A stretch of 64,000 nucleotides of DNA from Conchocele bisecta (taxonomy: Eukaryota > Mollusca > Bivalvia > Lucinida > Thyasiridae), in assembly GCA_029237695.1 (NCBI GenBank), contig CM055280.1, positions 28,958,560 to 29,022,559 on the forward strand, read 5' to 3'. Positions 10,637 through 23,005 of this stretch are shown in pieces. The position numbers and the translations under genes were made by a program. Within the stretch, counting starts at the first letter, position 1; each line of letters begins with the position of its first letter. The notes beneath the pieces were generated by a model. That model did not search any database, was not told the origin of the DNA, and worked only from the letters and a program-made list of their open reading frames with translations.

Positions 10637-10797
10637 TTTAATTTAACCAGGTGAGTTGATTATCGTGAAATAATGCACCAATGATTTTATCCTTACGCAA
10701 AACAAACGAATGAGCGTATCGAAGCCAGTTTGTTTAACGGTAGAACGCAATCACAAGGGCATTATTTCTAGATAATAATCTCATCTAGTTACATAAA
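10637..10797. mobile_element. MITE, TTTAACCAGGT family, copy 1
   Basis: Ends with TTTAACCAGGTGAGTTGATT and its degraded inverse. The interior ATCGTGAAATAATG is mirrored by CATTATTTC. Related copies lie at 14517-14690 and 51068-51215. Confidence 0.6.
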
Positions 10798-11097
10798 AAA
10801 ATTTGTATACATGTCACACATGATACTTTATAAAACAAAGCGAATCATGCATAACATATGGCTAATAGTTGTGCAAATCAACTTTTTGAAATTTCCTGCC
10901 TCATTGGCATAGCAAAATAACCATATACATTATACAAACACGCGTCACTGTTAGTAAAGATTACCAAATGAGTATTGTCTGTATTATGTGGCACTCGTCA
11001 TTTTCAAACTGGTGGAATAGTTACACTATTATATACTTATTTAATTCCTATAAAGAAAGTGGAGTGCCTAACATATGGCACAGGCATTTGGCGTATT

Positions 11098-11562
11098 TCA
11101 GCTTTCATCGGTATAACTACATACATGTATGAAAAACAAAGGCTCATAACTTTGGTCGGACACGACCTCGTATCATAACAAATTTCGCGATTTTATTTTT
11201 ATTAACGATAATGTAAATATTTTGGCGGAAAATACACATTTTCATTTGAGAAGTATTGTTATTTTGCTGAAATAGCATAGTTGGAACATTATTATGCGAA
11301 GAATATCAAATTACAGCCGATTATCCTAAGTCTGACACTACCTCGTATCATAACAACTGAAATAATGTGTTTAGGGCTCTAATGTCAATATTGTAGTGGG
11401 AAGTGAATATGTTCATTTAAGAATTATCATTATCCTGCAGAAATACATAGAATGCATAGGCAATTCCAATTTTAAACATTTTATTTTGTTATGATACGAA
11501 GCCGTGTCCGACCAAAGTTATAAGCCTTGTTATGCATATGTAGTTATACCGATGAAAGGCCG
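11098..11562. mobile_element. Foldback element with 80-bp inverted arms
   Basis: The left arm (11098-11182) contains TTTCATCGGTATAACTACAT and ACTTTGGTCGGACACGA. The right arm (11484-11562) is its reverse complement with few changes. A third copy of the inner end CTCGTATCATAACAA sits at 11341-11357. Non-coding. Confidence 0.65.
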
Positions 11563-11625
11563 AACATATGAGACCCCAACTTTAAATTGTCGTAAGTAAT
11601 AAAACGATTGGCTGTTAAGTTTTTA

Positions 11626-12445
11626 AATTTTTACTTAGTACTTAGGGACAAATCTACGTGCACGTTTCTCAATCCTACAATAACTTCTCAATACTTTTGC
11701 CAATCCCTTAAATATTTATACACATGATACATATGAACATGCCCTACACACTCCACCACCCAGTACTTCGACCTTCACCTTTGACCTTCACCTTTTCTAC
11801 TTTAAATGTTTACTTAGCACTTTGGGACAAATCTACGTGAACGTTTCTCAATCCTACAATAACTTCTCAATACTTTTTCCAATCGCTTAAATATTTATAC
11901 ACATGATACATATGAACATGCCCTACACACTCCACCACCCAGTACTTCGACCTTGACCTTTGACCTTCACCTTTTTCTACTTTAAATGTTTACTTACCAC
12001 TTTGGGACAAATCTACGTGCATGTTTCTCAATCCTACAATAACTTCTCAATACCTTTGCCAATCCCTTAAATATTTATACACATGATACATATGAACATG
12101 CCCTACACACTCCACCACACAGTACTTCGACCTTGACCTTTGACTTCACCTTTTCACTACTTTAAATGTTTACTTAGCACTTTGGGACAAATCTACGTGC
12201 ACGTTTCTCAATCCTATAATAACTTCTCAATACTTTTGCCAATCGCTTAAATATTTATACACATGATACATATGAACATGCCTTACAAACTCCACCACCC
12301 ATTACTTCGACCTTCACCTTTGACCTTCACCTTTTCCACTTTAATTGTTTACTTGCCACTTTGGGACAAATCTACGTGCGCGTTTCTCAATCCTACACTA
12401 ACTTTTACACACGCATTGCTCCAATGGTCCTCTACCACCCTGTGA
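11626..12445 (+). repeat. Satellite, about 178-bp unit, 4-5 copies
   Basis: Units begin near 11632, 11808, 11988, 12170 and 12349 with TTTACTTAGCACTTTGGGAC and contain ACATGATACATATGAACATG and repeated GACCTT (F/C)ACCTTT-like stretches. Copies differ by a few percent. Confidence 0.85.
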
Positions 12446-12720
12446 CAAATCCACATTCGTCCTGCTCCGCTAAGCACAGGGTCAATGTCACAGACTTGGT
12501 GCGTTTGAAACCTTAACATTCAGTAAAATGGCTTATCATTTCTGTTTCCTTGCTCGGATCTGCTTCACATTTCACACACGCATTGCTTCAATGGTCCTCT
12601 ACCGCCCTGTGACAAATCCACATTCGTCCCGCCCCCACTAAGCCCAGGGTCAAGGTGCGTTCAAAACCATAACGCTCGGGTAAATGGCTTATAATCAAAT
12701 ATGCCTTGTTTTCTTTGGCT
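12400..12720 (+). repeat. 160-bp tandem core of a pearl/Helitron-like repeat
   Basis: Two diverged copies of the CGCATTGCTCTAATGGTCCT unit that forms arrays at 16825-17795 and 62530-63250. It is joined directly to the 178-bp satellite upstream. Confidence 0.65.
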
Positions 12721-12821
12721 GCCAGTGGGGGCATTCGTGTGCCGACAGGCCACATTTCTAGTTTAATTATTTATACTGATTAAATGTGTCGCTTGAAAAA
12801 ATCATATTTTCGACAGATTAT

Positions 12822-12995
12822 AAAGTAAATACATACAGAGAATAAATAGTAAATACTGTAATGTCTGTTAGCATTTTAAGGAAACACAGTTATCGCCCCT
12901 GATATCAGTGTGGAAATTTACATCTGATATAAAATGTATAATAATGCCCATCAATACGTGGGGCAATGGTGAATGAATGTTTATTTTGCCAGAAA
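12822..12995 (-). repeat. Dispersed repeat, inverse of 24940-25090
   Basis: Contains CAGAGAATAAATAGTAAATA, TATCGCCCCTGATATCAG and AATGTATAATAATGCC; the same segments occur in reverse complement at 24940-25090. Confidence 0.65.
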
Positions 12996-13034
12996 ATGTC
13001 ATATCTACAGAATCACCTGGGAGTTGAATTGGGT

Positions 13035-13325
13035 TATTGCCCATTATAAAATTAGTAAGGTTATTACTGATCCTACTGCTCTTGGGAGGGGGCCAAGTGA
13101 TTCTGGTGTGGCGAGGACCTGGCATCAGATCAGGATTATTTTGATTTCAGGGCTGAATATATAGAATTTTTATTGTAAATATTCAGTTCCGATTTAGGGA
13201 TTTTGCCCCATTTGTACATGTACAGGTATATATGGGATTTAGTACTAACCCATTGATCCGGCATAAATGGCCTTAGCTGTTGATAGCCGTTAAACTCCAA
13301 CACACCAAACAAACATATATACAGT
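13035..13325 (+). mobile_element. SINE-like element, copy 1
   Basis: Contains AAGTGATTCTGGTGTGG, GACCTGGCATCAG and the tail TAGCCGTTAAACTCCAAC followed by CAAACAAACA. The GCCGTTAAAC-plus-simple-repeat end is typical of mollusc SINEs with a conserved 3' domain. Related copies: 19805-20105 and 54665-55075. The Pol III head is not clear here. Confidence 0.55.
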
Positions 13326-14516
13326 AACAGAATATTCAATATACAGAAATATCTGTATCGCTATATTATAACCTGGCATATGGGACCCCAGCTTTAATAT
13401 TACCATGATGGATTGCTTCATTATTTGCACACTTGATACATGTAAGCATTTGGGACATACTCATGCTGCCATTAACATGATCTTGGCAAATACTCAGAAA
13501 TATACTGTTATAATAATACACTTTTAATTATTATATTTCAGGTCAGAAAGTGACACATGTAAAGTAAATGATGAACAAGACAGCGATGTGCCAACTGATG
13601 AGAATAGTATGAGGCAGTAAGAGAAATAGTGGTTGAATATCATGAGTTGGACACTTTAGAAAGTGATGCTAAGCAGTATACATCTATCAATGTTTCACTT
13701 CTCTCTTCAGTGATATTAAACTTGAATACTATACCAGATTCAACCATGACAATATAAATGACAATGTTCAATGGTGCATGGATAATATTGTGGTGAAAGT
13801 TTGTGTACTAACTGACTTGTTTCATATCATATTGAAAAATACACCAGTGCTTGTCTTCCTCAAGCAATTCACCAGAGATATAATGGATTCTATGAATATC
13901 AAAAAGAAGATGGAACACAGGAAAGAGGTTCATGTTTCAGCACCAAAAATGCCCACACAGTACCAGAAGTAACTAGACATCAGCTTGTCTGCTAAATGTT
14001 ACCATGTTAATAATGTTGATTATGGACCGGATTTGTTGTGACGAATGCAACTTGACCAAGTGGTTACATCGAAAATTTGCACCAACCAGATGACGGGTAC
14101 TACTATCTGTTTGACAAAACCAAACGATTTATTTCACCTACCCTATTTATTGAAAAAATAATATTATTTCACGATTATTAATATTTGGCAAAATTAATAA
14201 ATGAGCATTCTTTTACATGATGTTTTTTTCCGATATTCAACATTTTAGCCAATGTTAAATTACGGGAGGGTTTTAAGCATTTTTTTTGTATGGTAAAGTC
14301 CATGGTTAACTCTTGCTGAAATTTTGCTGAAAAGAAATATAAACAAAAAAAAACTACCTTTTTTCAATGTTCATGTAGCCCTCAGAAATGAATAGGTTTA
14401 CACAAAACAGACAGTAGTTGTTTAACCCATCCTTTTATTCACAGCTTGTACTGAGATCAACCACCAGCAAATCATTACAGTTAAATATTTACAAATTCTA
14501 GTATGCAACACATATC
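13326..14516. other. Host intergenic DNA; possible decayed exon near 13544-13975
   Basis: A TTTCAG acceptor-like site at about 13538-13543 precedes sequence that looks more coding-like than its surroundings, but every frame is interrupted and I recognise no product. The remainder is AT-rich with no feature. Confidence 0.25.
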
Positions 14517-14690
14517 GTTTATTTAACCAGGTAAACTGATTATCGTGAAATAATGTGTGAGTGAGTGTGTCCTTACGCTAAATAAACAAGTGAGCTTAGC
14601 GAACCAAGTTTATTTAGCAGTAGGACCCAATCACGAGGGCATTATTTCAAGATAATCAGCTCATCTGGTTAAATAAACATTTCCTTACAT
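14517..14690. mobile_element. MITE, TTTAACCAGGT family, copy 2
   Basis: Begins TTATTTAACCAGGTAAACTG and ends CTCATCTGGTTAAATAAA. The inner motifs ATCGTGAAATAATG and CATTATTTCAAGATAATCAG are mirrored. Better preserved than copy 1. Confidence 0.7.
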
Positions 14691-14869
14691 TCCACACACA
14701 ATATTTCATAAAACAAACAAAGCCAATCGGGATTAAAATATGTTACAGATAGAGGCAAATTAATTTTTGGAAGTAGGCTGTAGTGAACGTGATTGTCTTG
14801 CGATTCAGAGGGTGTGTCTGAGAACATGATTTGATTGGTCGAAAGAAACACGAAATGAAAACATCTCTT

Positions 14870-14985
14870 GGCATTTCATTACTAATGAAATACCAAGATG
14901 TGTTTTCATGGAAAGTAAGAAAAATATGCTATATTTGTGGTCTTCATTGTTTTCTGTAGCATGATAAAGGTACCACAAATTTGTT
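14870..14985 (+). repeat. Dispersed repeat fragment shared with 10010-10135
   Basis: Shares GAAAACATCTCTTGGCATTT, AGAAAAATATGCTATAT and GCATGATAAAGGTACCAC with the interior of the 9851-10242 element. Confidence 0.6.
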
Positions 14986-15044
14986 ATTGTATCCCCCAGA
15001 CTACCGTCGGGGGATACTATGGATTTGACAGCGCGCCGCGTCCG

Positions 15045-15105
15045 CGTCCGCGTCCGTCCGCGTCCGCGTCCGCGTCCGCGGTCCGCGTCCGCGGTCCGCG
15101 TCCGC
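15045..15105 (+). repeat. GC-rich TCCGCG microsatellite
   Basis: Interrupted (CGTCCG)n tract just inside the hairpin start of the composite; strikingly GC-rich for this region. Confidence 0.85.
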
Positions 15106-15109
15106 CGTA

Positions 15110-15735
15110 GACACTTCTTGTCCGGAGCATAACTCGAACACCCTTTGGAATATTTTCATGAAACATCACACATGCATAGACCACGACCCGAAGGTGTGTC
15201 GCGCACAAGAATGACAACTCTTGCATAGCTAATATTTGAGTTATCTCCCTTTTTTGTTTCTCGCACTGATTTCGTGTCCGGAGCATAACTCCACCACCCT
15301 TTCGAATATTTTCATGAAACTTCACACATGCATAGACCACGACCCGAAGGTGTGTCGCGCACAAGAATGACAACTCTTGCATAGCTAATTTTTGAGTTAT
15401 CTCCCTTTTTTGTTTCGCGCACTGATTGACCATAACTCGACCACCCTTTGGAATATTTTTATGAAACTTAACACATTCAATTAGACCACGAACCGAAGGT
15501 GTGTCGTGCACAAGAATGACAACTCTTGCATAGCTAATTTTTGAGTTATCTCCCTTTTTTGTTTTCGCTCACTGATTTCCTGTCCGGAGCATAACTCGAC
15601 CACCCTTTGGAATATTTTCATGAAACTTCACACATGCATAGACCACGACCCGGAGGTGTGTCGCGCACAAGAATGACAACTCTTGCGTAGCTAATTTTTC
15701 AGTTATCTCCCTTTTCTGTTTTGCGCACTCTACAA
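15110..15735 (+). repeat. 155-bp tandem repeat, about 4 copies
   Basis: Units contain CCGGAGCATAACTCGAACAC, CATGAAACTTCACACATGC and GAATGACAACTCTTGC. One unit (15424-15570) has lost its first part. Related units reappear at 17880-18180. Confidence 0.85.
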
Positions 15736-15939
15736 ACTGGACAATAATGCATGAAGACCTGTTTTCTCGTCTGCTCTGTATACCTTTTCTCGTGTGCTCT
15801 GTACACCTTACCTGTAGAGAGAACAATAGAAACTGGGAGAACCATGTGCTAAGCATGGGCTAGCATGTGCAGATGTCCACTGCTTGACCACTGCTTGACC
15901 ACTGCTGACCAGGTAATTTATACAGGTAAATCACTACAT

Positions 15940-16590
15940 TGGGTACTGTGTTGAAAATATTGTGGCATTATGTGGACCTCTGCAGATATATGTAGATAAA
16001 TATAGGACTATTAAAAAAAAATCTGGTCTCCAATAGCAAGCATTATTATTTATAAACTTTTTTTTGTCATTTTTTTTTTTGTTTTCATTATTTTTTTTCA
16101 TTTGTTTTTTCAAATTATTTTTCAATTTGACTGGAAAAAAATCTGGGCTCCAGTAGCAAGCATTATTATTTTTAAACTTTTTTTTTCCATTTTTTTTTCA
16201 TTTTTTTTTTTCATTTTTTTTTTCAAATTATTTTTCAATTTTTGTCCAGTAGCATAAGGTCGTAAGTGCTATATACAGACTATTCACCTGTGCATGTGCT
16301 AGCATGTGCAACTGACCACTGACCACTTACAGGTAATTTATACAGGTAAATGATTATATTACATTTCCGTAAACTGTGTTGAAAATATTGTGGCATTATG
16401 TGGACCTGTGCAGATATATGTAGATAAATATAGGACTATTAAAAAAAATTCTGGGCTCCAGTAGCGAGCATTATATTATTTTTATTTTTAATTTTTAAAC
16501 TATTTTTCCATTTTTTTTTTCATTTTTTTGTTCAAATTCTTTTTCAATTTTTGTCTAGTAGCATAAGGTCGTAAGTGCTATATACAGACT
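15940..16590 (+). repeat. AT-rich long repeat with poly-T tracts
   Basis: Two to three copies of a block containing GTGTTGAAAATATTGTGGC, GTAGATAAATATAGGAC and CTCCAGTAGCAAGCATTAT, separated by long T-rich stretches. Confidence 0.75.
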
Positions 16591-16605
16591 ATTATCATAT
16601 AATAA

Positions 16606-16672
16606 AACAATTATTGACTAGTGAGCCATAGAATATAATCTGATATTCTATGGTTCACTAGTCAATAATTGT
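16606..16672. repeat. Near-perfect 64-bp hairpin
   Basis: CAATTATTGACTAGTGAGCC at the left is mirrored by GGTTCACTAGTCAATAATTG at the right with a short AT loop. Non-coding. Confidence 0.8.
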
Positions 16673-16824
16673 ATAATATGTTCGGGCCAGTGAAAATTGC
16701 TTTCGGGCCCAGGCTCGAGGTCAAGGCGGGACAAGGCGAGGCATCTGATTCCGCGGAATTCTTGTTTACTTATCTCCCTTTGTTGTTTCGTGCTCTGATT
16801 TTGTATCCAGAGCATAACTCGAAC

Positions 16825-17795
16825 GCATATACGCATTGCTCTAATGGTCCTACCGCCCTATGCCAAATCCACGTTCGTTCTGCCCCCGTCAAGCCCAGGG
16901 TCAAGGTCACATACTTAGTGCTTCAAAAACATTAACGCTTGGGTAAATATCTTATACTTTCTGTTTTCTTTCATGGATCATGGATCATCTTCATATTTCA
17001 TATACGCATTGCTCTAATGGTCCTCTACCGCCCTGTGCCAAATCCACGTTCGTCCTGCCCCACCAATCCCAGGGTCAAGGTCACATACTTGGTGCTTCAA
17101 AAACTTTAACGCTCAGGTAAATATCTTATAATTTTTATTTCCATTCACGGATCAACTTCATATTCATATACGCGTTGCTCTAATGGTCGTCTACCGCCCT
17201 GTGCCAAATCCACGTTCGTCCTGCCCCCGCCAAGCCCAGGGTCAAGGTCACATACTTAGTGCTTCAAAAACTTTAACGCTCGGGTAAATATCTTATAATT
17301 TCTGTTTTCTTTCATGGATCATCTTCATATTTCATATACGCATTGCTCTAATGGTCCTCTACCGCCCTGTGCCAAATCCACGTTCGTCCTGCCCCCGCCA
17401 ATCCCAGGGTCAAGGTCACATACTTGGTGCTTCAAAAACTTTAATGCTCAGGTAAATATCTTATAATTTTTCTTTCCATTCACGGATCAACTTCATATTT
17501 CATATATGCGTTGCTCTAATGGTCCTCTACCGCCATGTGCCAAATCCATGTTCGTCCCGCCCCCGCCAAGCCAGAGTTAACATCATATACTTAGTGCTTC
17601 AAAAACTTTAACGCTCAGGTAAATATCTTATAATTTCTGTTTTCTTTCACGGATCAGCTTCATATTTCATATATGCATTGCTCTAATGGTCCTCTACCGC
17701 CCTGTGCCAAATCCACGTTTGTCTTGCCCCCGCCAAGCCCAGGGTCAAGGTCACATACTTGGTGCTTCAAAAACTTTAACGCTCAGGTAAAAGAA
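16825..17795 (+). repeat. 157-bp tandem array, about 6 copies
   Basis: Units carry CGCATTGCTCTAATGGTCCT, TGTGCCAAATCCACGTTCGT and AGCCCAGGGTCAAGGTCAC. The same array occurs at 62530-63250, with the same following sequence (ATATGTGGGGCATCCGTGTT, ending TTTTCTAGTT). Confidence 0.85.
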
Positions 17796-17879
17796 AATTT
17801 TGACTTGCAATTTGGCCTCATTTATTATCAAGCGATATGTGGGACATCCGTGTTCTATGAACACATTTTCTAGTTTATT

Positions 17880-18235
17880 AAACTTCACACATGCATAGAA
17901 GACGACCCAAAGGTGTGTCGCACGTAAGAATGACAACTCTTGCGTCGTTAATTTCTTAGTTATCTCCCTTTGTTGTTTCGTGCACTGATTTCGTGTCTGG
18001 AGCATAACTCGAACACCCTTTGGAATATTTTCATGAAACTTCACACATGCATAGACCACGACCCCAAAGGTGTGTCCCGCAAGAATGACAACTCTTGCAT
18101 CACTAATTATTTAGTTATCTCCCTTTTTTTTTCCGTCACTGATTTTGTCTCCGGAGCATAACTCGAACACCCTTTTTTCAAACTACTTGTGTATCTGGGG
18201 AGGGGGATACACATGCGCTTGTCGACAAGCGTCCA
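17880..18235 (+). repeat. 155-bp repeat units, two partial copies
   Basis: Same unit as 15110-15735 (ACTTCACACATGCATAG, CATAACTCGAACACCC). A GGGGATACACATGCG motif and a CATTTCTAGTT end at about 18235 suggest another Helitron-like terminus. Confidence 0.65.
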
Positions 18236-18241
18236 TTTCTA

Positions 18242-18345
18242 GTTGCTTTTTGATACTTGCTACTTCTGATTTCAATTGGGTTTTTGGCAATTTTAATTGG
18301 GTGTTTACGCAAATACGCAGCTTATCTGCAAGTCTGTTGCAATTA
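18242..18345 (+). repeat. Fragment of the 9851-10242 element
   Basis: Shares TTGCTTTTTGATAC, GATTTCAATTGGGTTTTTGG and CAAATACGCAGCTTATCTG with that element. Confidence 0.65.
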
Positions 18346-18654
18346 CAAGGAAGCTCTAGCTTCATACCCATCTGCTCAGATGGTCCTCTGCAGGACTGTG
18401 TTACATATTGTCAATTTAGGAGGCCAGTGTGCAATGTGATGGATGGCAGTTGATATAATTGGTTGAAGTTCCAGGTCGTTGCAATGTTATTGTAACAAGC
18501 ATAATCCTTTCAACATAACATACCTCTATAGTGGAATTTGCAAACAGTGTAAATACAGATGAGCCGGCTTGCGACCAGTCAACTCATCAGGATATATATG
18601 CACGTTTTTACAAGTAATTTTCATATGTTTTGGAGAAGAAAAAAGCAACCCCTT

Positions 18655-19490
18655 TTTGTCGCGCCTGCTTTAGCAGAGGCGCGACAATAGTCGGCGCTTT
18701 TTCCATCGTCGTCGTCGTCCGCGTCGTCTGTTTTTTTTGTAAGGCAAATGCGTTAAAGTTATTTATTTTTCACAATGTCTCTTTTAACCCCTTGCCAGAA
18801 ATTGATAATATTTCACATCAATGTTTGTCTAGGGATGATGCTTCATTACGCACACCCCCACATCCAAATTTTGAAGGTCAAGGTCATTTATTTCCTTGTA
18901 ATGTTCACCGGTTTTGTAACAGAAATGCGTTAAAGTTATTGTTTTTTCACAATATCTCTTTAACCCCTTGCCAGACATTGATAATATTTCACATCAATGT
19001 TTTTCTAGGGATGATGCTTCATTACGCACACCCCCACATCCAAATTATCAAGGTCAAGGTCATTTATTTACTTGTAATGTTCACCGGTTTGTAACATAAA
19101 TGCGTTAAAAGTTATTGTTTTTTTCACAATATCTCTTTAACCCCTTGCCAGACATTGATAATATTTCACATCAATGTTTGTCAAGGGATGATGCATCACT
19201 ACGCACACCCCCACATCCAAAGTCTGAAGGTCAAGGTCATTATTTACTTTTAATGTTCACCGGTTTTGTAACAGAAATGCGTTAAAGTTATTGTTTTTTC
19301 ACAATATCTCTTTAACCCCTTGCCAGACTTTGATAATATTTCACATCAATGTTTGTCTAGGAATGATGCTTCATTACGCACACCCCCACATCCAAATTTT
19401 GAAGGTCAAGGTCATTTATTTACTTGTAATGTTCACGGTCAAATGCCTCGGCAGGCGCGACACCGCTTCCGTGGCGGAATTCTTGTCATA
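18655..19490 (+). mobile_element. Helitron-like repeat with 178-bp tandem core
   Basis: Begins TGTCGCGCCTGCTTTAGCAG with the mirrored GGCGCGACA (hairpin start), followed by a GTCGTCGTC microsatellite. Four units of about 178 bp contain GCGTTAAAGTTATTGTTTTT and CACACCCCCACATCCAAA. It ends with the hairpin CCGCTTCCGTGGCGG and AATTCTTGT. Short relatives of this 3' end occur at about 16765 and 30206. Confidence 0.65.
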
Positions 19491-19804
19491 ATGGACTGGT
19501 CTGAAAAACATTTAGTGACAATTAGATCGGTAAATTAACATATCAAAATCTGTTCGTTATTTAGTGTTGAAAGGGTCCATGTGCCTTATCTGGATCGGCA
19601 ATGTTTGTTAGAGTCACAAGGGATAGGAAAATTAACATCTAGTGGTGTCTTCTAAATAAAAGCCAAGCTGAATCTCGGATACATTTGTATGTTACATTGT
19701 ACAGCTGGTGATGAAAGGGGAGTAATACAAATTGATTTCTATCATATTTCTGAACGCATTGTATCAGCAATTTGTTGTCTGGAGTGGGCGGCTTGTCAAG
19801 AGCA

Positions 19805-20105
19805 TGCATAGGGTAAATTTAACGATGGTATTCATCCTTGCCAGAATCTCCCTAATTTGGCCCTCCGGTACAGTTCATTTTCGGCCTTATTGTTGCTTCA
19901 GAGATGTCACCTATTATAAAGGTAGAAATATTATTACTAATCCTATTACTTTTAGGGAGTGTGGCTAAGTGATTCTAGTGATTCTAGTATGGTGATGATC
20001 TGGCACCAGGCCAGGTTATGGTACTAATTTTTCTGTAAATATTCAGTTCGGATTTTGAGATTCTCCTCTCCCAACCCCCTTTCCATACAGGTCAAATATG
20101 TACTA
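19805..20105 (+). mobile_element. SINE-like element, copy 2 (tail missing)
   Basis: GGTAAATTTAACGATGG, ATCCTTGCCAGAATCTCC, GTGGCTAAGTGATTCTAG and GATCTGGCACCAGGCCAGG match the copies at 13035 and 54665. The GCCGTTAAAC tail is not preserved. Confidence 0.5.
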
Positions 20106-21789
20106 GTTAGTGTAAGAAACTAGGCTACAGAAAACTTTCAGTTAATTGATCAGTACAGCTTCAGTATGTTTCTATGATTATATTATACAATAAATAGGAT
20201 CTCAAATAACTGATTACTTAACATGATATTTATTATTAAACTCATTATGATTTACTGATTGCATTATGCATAAGAAACTCGGCTTAGCATAGTTATTAGT
20301 TTATTAATAAATACCATAGCAATCACCAAACATGTTAGATCCGCTGCATAAAATACCCCAAAACAGTATATTTATCAAATCGATACACAAATCAAATTAT
20401 TATGGCTCGGTAACTGCTGTGACAGAAACGTTCCCAGATCAATACCCCACCCACAGAACTATTCAAGTATACCATGCGTTGACACAACCTCGAAAGTTAG
20501 CCGATAAACTTACGTAGTACAGTAGTCGGTATAATTCTCTGTTTTGTTTAGCACAAAGGAATGTAGATTTCAAATTGTGAAAATAATTTAAAGTAAAAAA
20601 TGCAAAAATATACAGTAGGTAGCAATATGAAAATCGCGCATTTTAGCTTGCACTTGCAGTCAATGAGACCCCGGTTTGTTTACTCTTAAATCTACAACAA
20701 CAACCACAATGACCATATATGGTAAACTGTAACTTGGTGTACTATTAAATACTATTTAGTATTAAAATGATTAATAAAATATATTAAAAATAAACTTATA
20801 TGTCAGTATACACTGTAGCTTAAAAATAATAATTTTAAATCATACATTTGTAATATTTGCCTTTTGCTATTTTTAGCCAATCAGGCCGCAGCATCTCTCT
20901 CCAACAAAAATGGCCGTTGTAAAATAGGTCAATTGAATTTTCTGATGAAGAAAGATAAAAATCCGATTTTGTCCACAAGTATGAAGCATAGCAAGCATAC
21001 CAGGATGTGTTCTTCACTGTGGACGTATACAAAGTCGGTTTAAATGTAACATTATAAATGTCGACGTGTTGAACGTCTAAAAAATACTCGATAATGGGAA
21101 ATTTGAGCAACAATTCAGGGACCCTCGATAACGACGACTTTTTCCCGGGGAGGAACTAGGTTACAAATCTAGTGCTGTACCACAGGCGCAAGGTACTCTT
21201 ACACCCAGTAAACGGCACCGAGACCCGGACTGGTGTATTTTCACAAATATTAAACATCAAACGGAATAGTAAGGTAATGATTTCTATCATATTAACAGAT
21301 TTTTAAAAGGCACGTCTTTCACTTCGTAAAGTTCGTTGCTAACCTTTAATATCTATATATATACACCGTCATGTGATTTTTTTCCTGTCACCTGTGCTTT
21401 TGACCGACAACTTCATTGTTCTATGAATTGCGACAAAATGACGTTACACAATAAGATTTCTAATTTTAACGTCGTATTTGGTTACTTACATTTTTGAAAC
21501 TGTCAGAACATGCAATGAAAGTATAGTAATAGTGTCATGGGCTGTTGCGTTTACTGTAGTAAGAAACACGTTTGGTCGTTTTAAAGTTTGCGAGGAGTCT
21601 TGCGGACTTGCGGTCCTGCATATTTTTAAACATAGTATACACTTGCGAAAATAGTCAATGGCGTCTGCTCATTGAAACGTATTTGATGTATCTGCTCTTT
21701 GGATTGCGACGTCACGTGATAAACAGAATCTCAAACTCGTTTCTATATGATGGGAGATTTATGAAACTCGTTCGCAATTTTATGCACCT
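20106..21789. other. Host intergenic DNA, no gene seen
   Basis: AT-rich non-coding sequence. ORFs here are short, lack a codon pattern and resemble nothing known to me. Confidence 0.45.
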
Positions 21790-22428
21790 GGGGCCCGTTT
21801 CATTAAACTTCATACGACTAAAATGTTCGTAAGTACAAAATCATGATAGTCTGTAAATTTCACTTTAACAATATTTTTCTTGTAAATAATCATTGGCAAG
21901 GGTGTAGCCAGGGACAAATTTCTGATACGCACACATATCAAATGGTAGAACATTGGGTGAGCACGGCTCACTCGTCGACCTAGCGAAGTGAGGGAGAGTG
22001 CTAGGGGGGTCCGGGGGCATGCACCCCCCCCTGATATTTTTTGAAACGGAGATCCTATCTAACGCGTTTTCCTGCATTATTTACGGCACCATTTGTTTGT
22101 AATCGACATGTACGTTTGATACAAAATGCGTTCTGTTCCAGACTCAATAGCAATCCCCTCCCCCCACCACCCCCAAGAATTTATTGCATATTTAAAAAAA
22201 TAAGCCTTTTCTTTTCTTAATTCTTTTATTTTTTCTGGTACGCACGTGCGTACGTGCGTATGCCTGGCTACGCCACTGATTGAATTTATATTTAATTAGC
22301 ATAGGCTGCATATGCAGCCTATGCTCAATAAATGTAAATACATCAACTTAAATTTACAGACGATCCTAAATTTGCACTTACGAACATTTTAGTCGTACGA
22401 AGGTTAGTGAAACGGCCCCCTGACCTCT
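21790..22428. mobile_element. TIR element (MITE) interrupted by a second repeat
   Basis: The left end (GGGGCCCGTTTCATTAAACT and ACTAAAATGTTCGTAAGT) is mirrored at 22372-22425 (ACTTACGAACATTTTAGTCG and GAAACGGCCCCC). The centre holds an unrelated repeat at about 21900-22285, so this is an older MITE split by a later insertion. Confidence 0.7.
21900..22285. mobile_element. Dispersed repeat with GTGTAGCCAG / CTGGCTACGCC ends
   Basis: The segment starts near GGGTGTAGCCAGGGAC and ends near GCCTGGCTACGCCACTG, with a C-rich/G-rich middle (GGGGGTCCGGGGGCATG). It is nested in the MITE at 21790-22428. Confidence 0.55.
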
Positions 22429-22608
22429 AAATGTGTATCACTCGTTTCATTATAAATCTGAAATCAAGTTGAAACTCGTTCGAGATCCTCTATAATCTCA
22501 CCAGCGGTATATTGTGGTTTCGTTCTTGATCGTGTTTGTTGATTTCGTAATTTAAATATAAAAACTTAAATATGATAAAGGTGCTGTGTATAGCATGCAT
22601 AGCATTCA

Positions 22609-23005
22609 GGCCCGTACGCAGAGGGGGTGCGACGGGTGCGTACGCACCCCCCCCCCTAACCCGTTCAACACCACAGGCCTGTATAGTGGTATTGGCAAAA
22701 AGTGTAGATCCAGATGAGCCGGCTCGTGACGAGCCGTCTCATCAAGATCTGCACTTTTTGCAAGTAATTTTCATAATTTTGAAAACAAAAACTCCTCATG
22801 TTCATAAATGGACTGGTCTCAAAATCATTTTGTGATGATTGGAATGGGTTGCAAAATTAACATATCAAAATCCATTCCAGTTATTTAGGGGTGAAATAGT
22901 TAATCTGCAGAGGTCTGTTCGTGAATGTGCAAACAAAAAATGTTTAGCCCTTCGCGCCGTCGATAACGCACCCCCCTAAAACAATTCCTGCGTAGGGGCC
23001 TGGCA
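22609..23005. mobile_element. CCCGTACGCAG repeat with a nested insertion
   Basis: Outer ends GGCCCGTACGCAGAGGGG and CCTGCGTAGGGGCC are inverse. The piece at about 22665-22965 (ACAGGCCTGTATAGTGG, CAGATGAGCCGGCTC) is a different dispersed repeat also seen at 18530-18620. Confidence 0.6.

Larger units (their letters stand above)
14991..17877 (+). mobile_element. Helitron-like/pearl-type composite repeat
   Basis: Starts ATTGTATCCCCCAGACTACC with the inverted GGGGGATAC, forming a hairpin; the same start occurs at 53324 and 55596. A (TCCGCG)n microsatellite follows, then several tandem cores. It ends in ACATTTTCTAGTT, as the element at 62380-63342 does. No replicase is present. The layout (microsatellite, 155-160 bp tandem core, short conserved end) fits the bivalve pearl family, which has been linked to non-autonomous Helitrons. 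It may be several nested copies. Confidence 0.55.

Noticed and set aside
15045..17795. CRISPR-like array
   Set aside because: Repeats are 155-160 bp tandem units without short spaced repeats, in eukaryotic DNA; this is satellite, not CRISPR.
18630..19540. ORFs of 66-154 codons in the 178-bp tandem array
   Set aside because: They repeat with the satellite unit and encode no recognisable domain.
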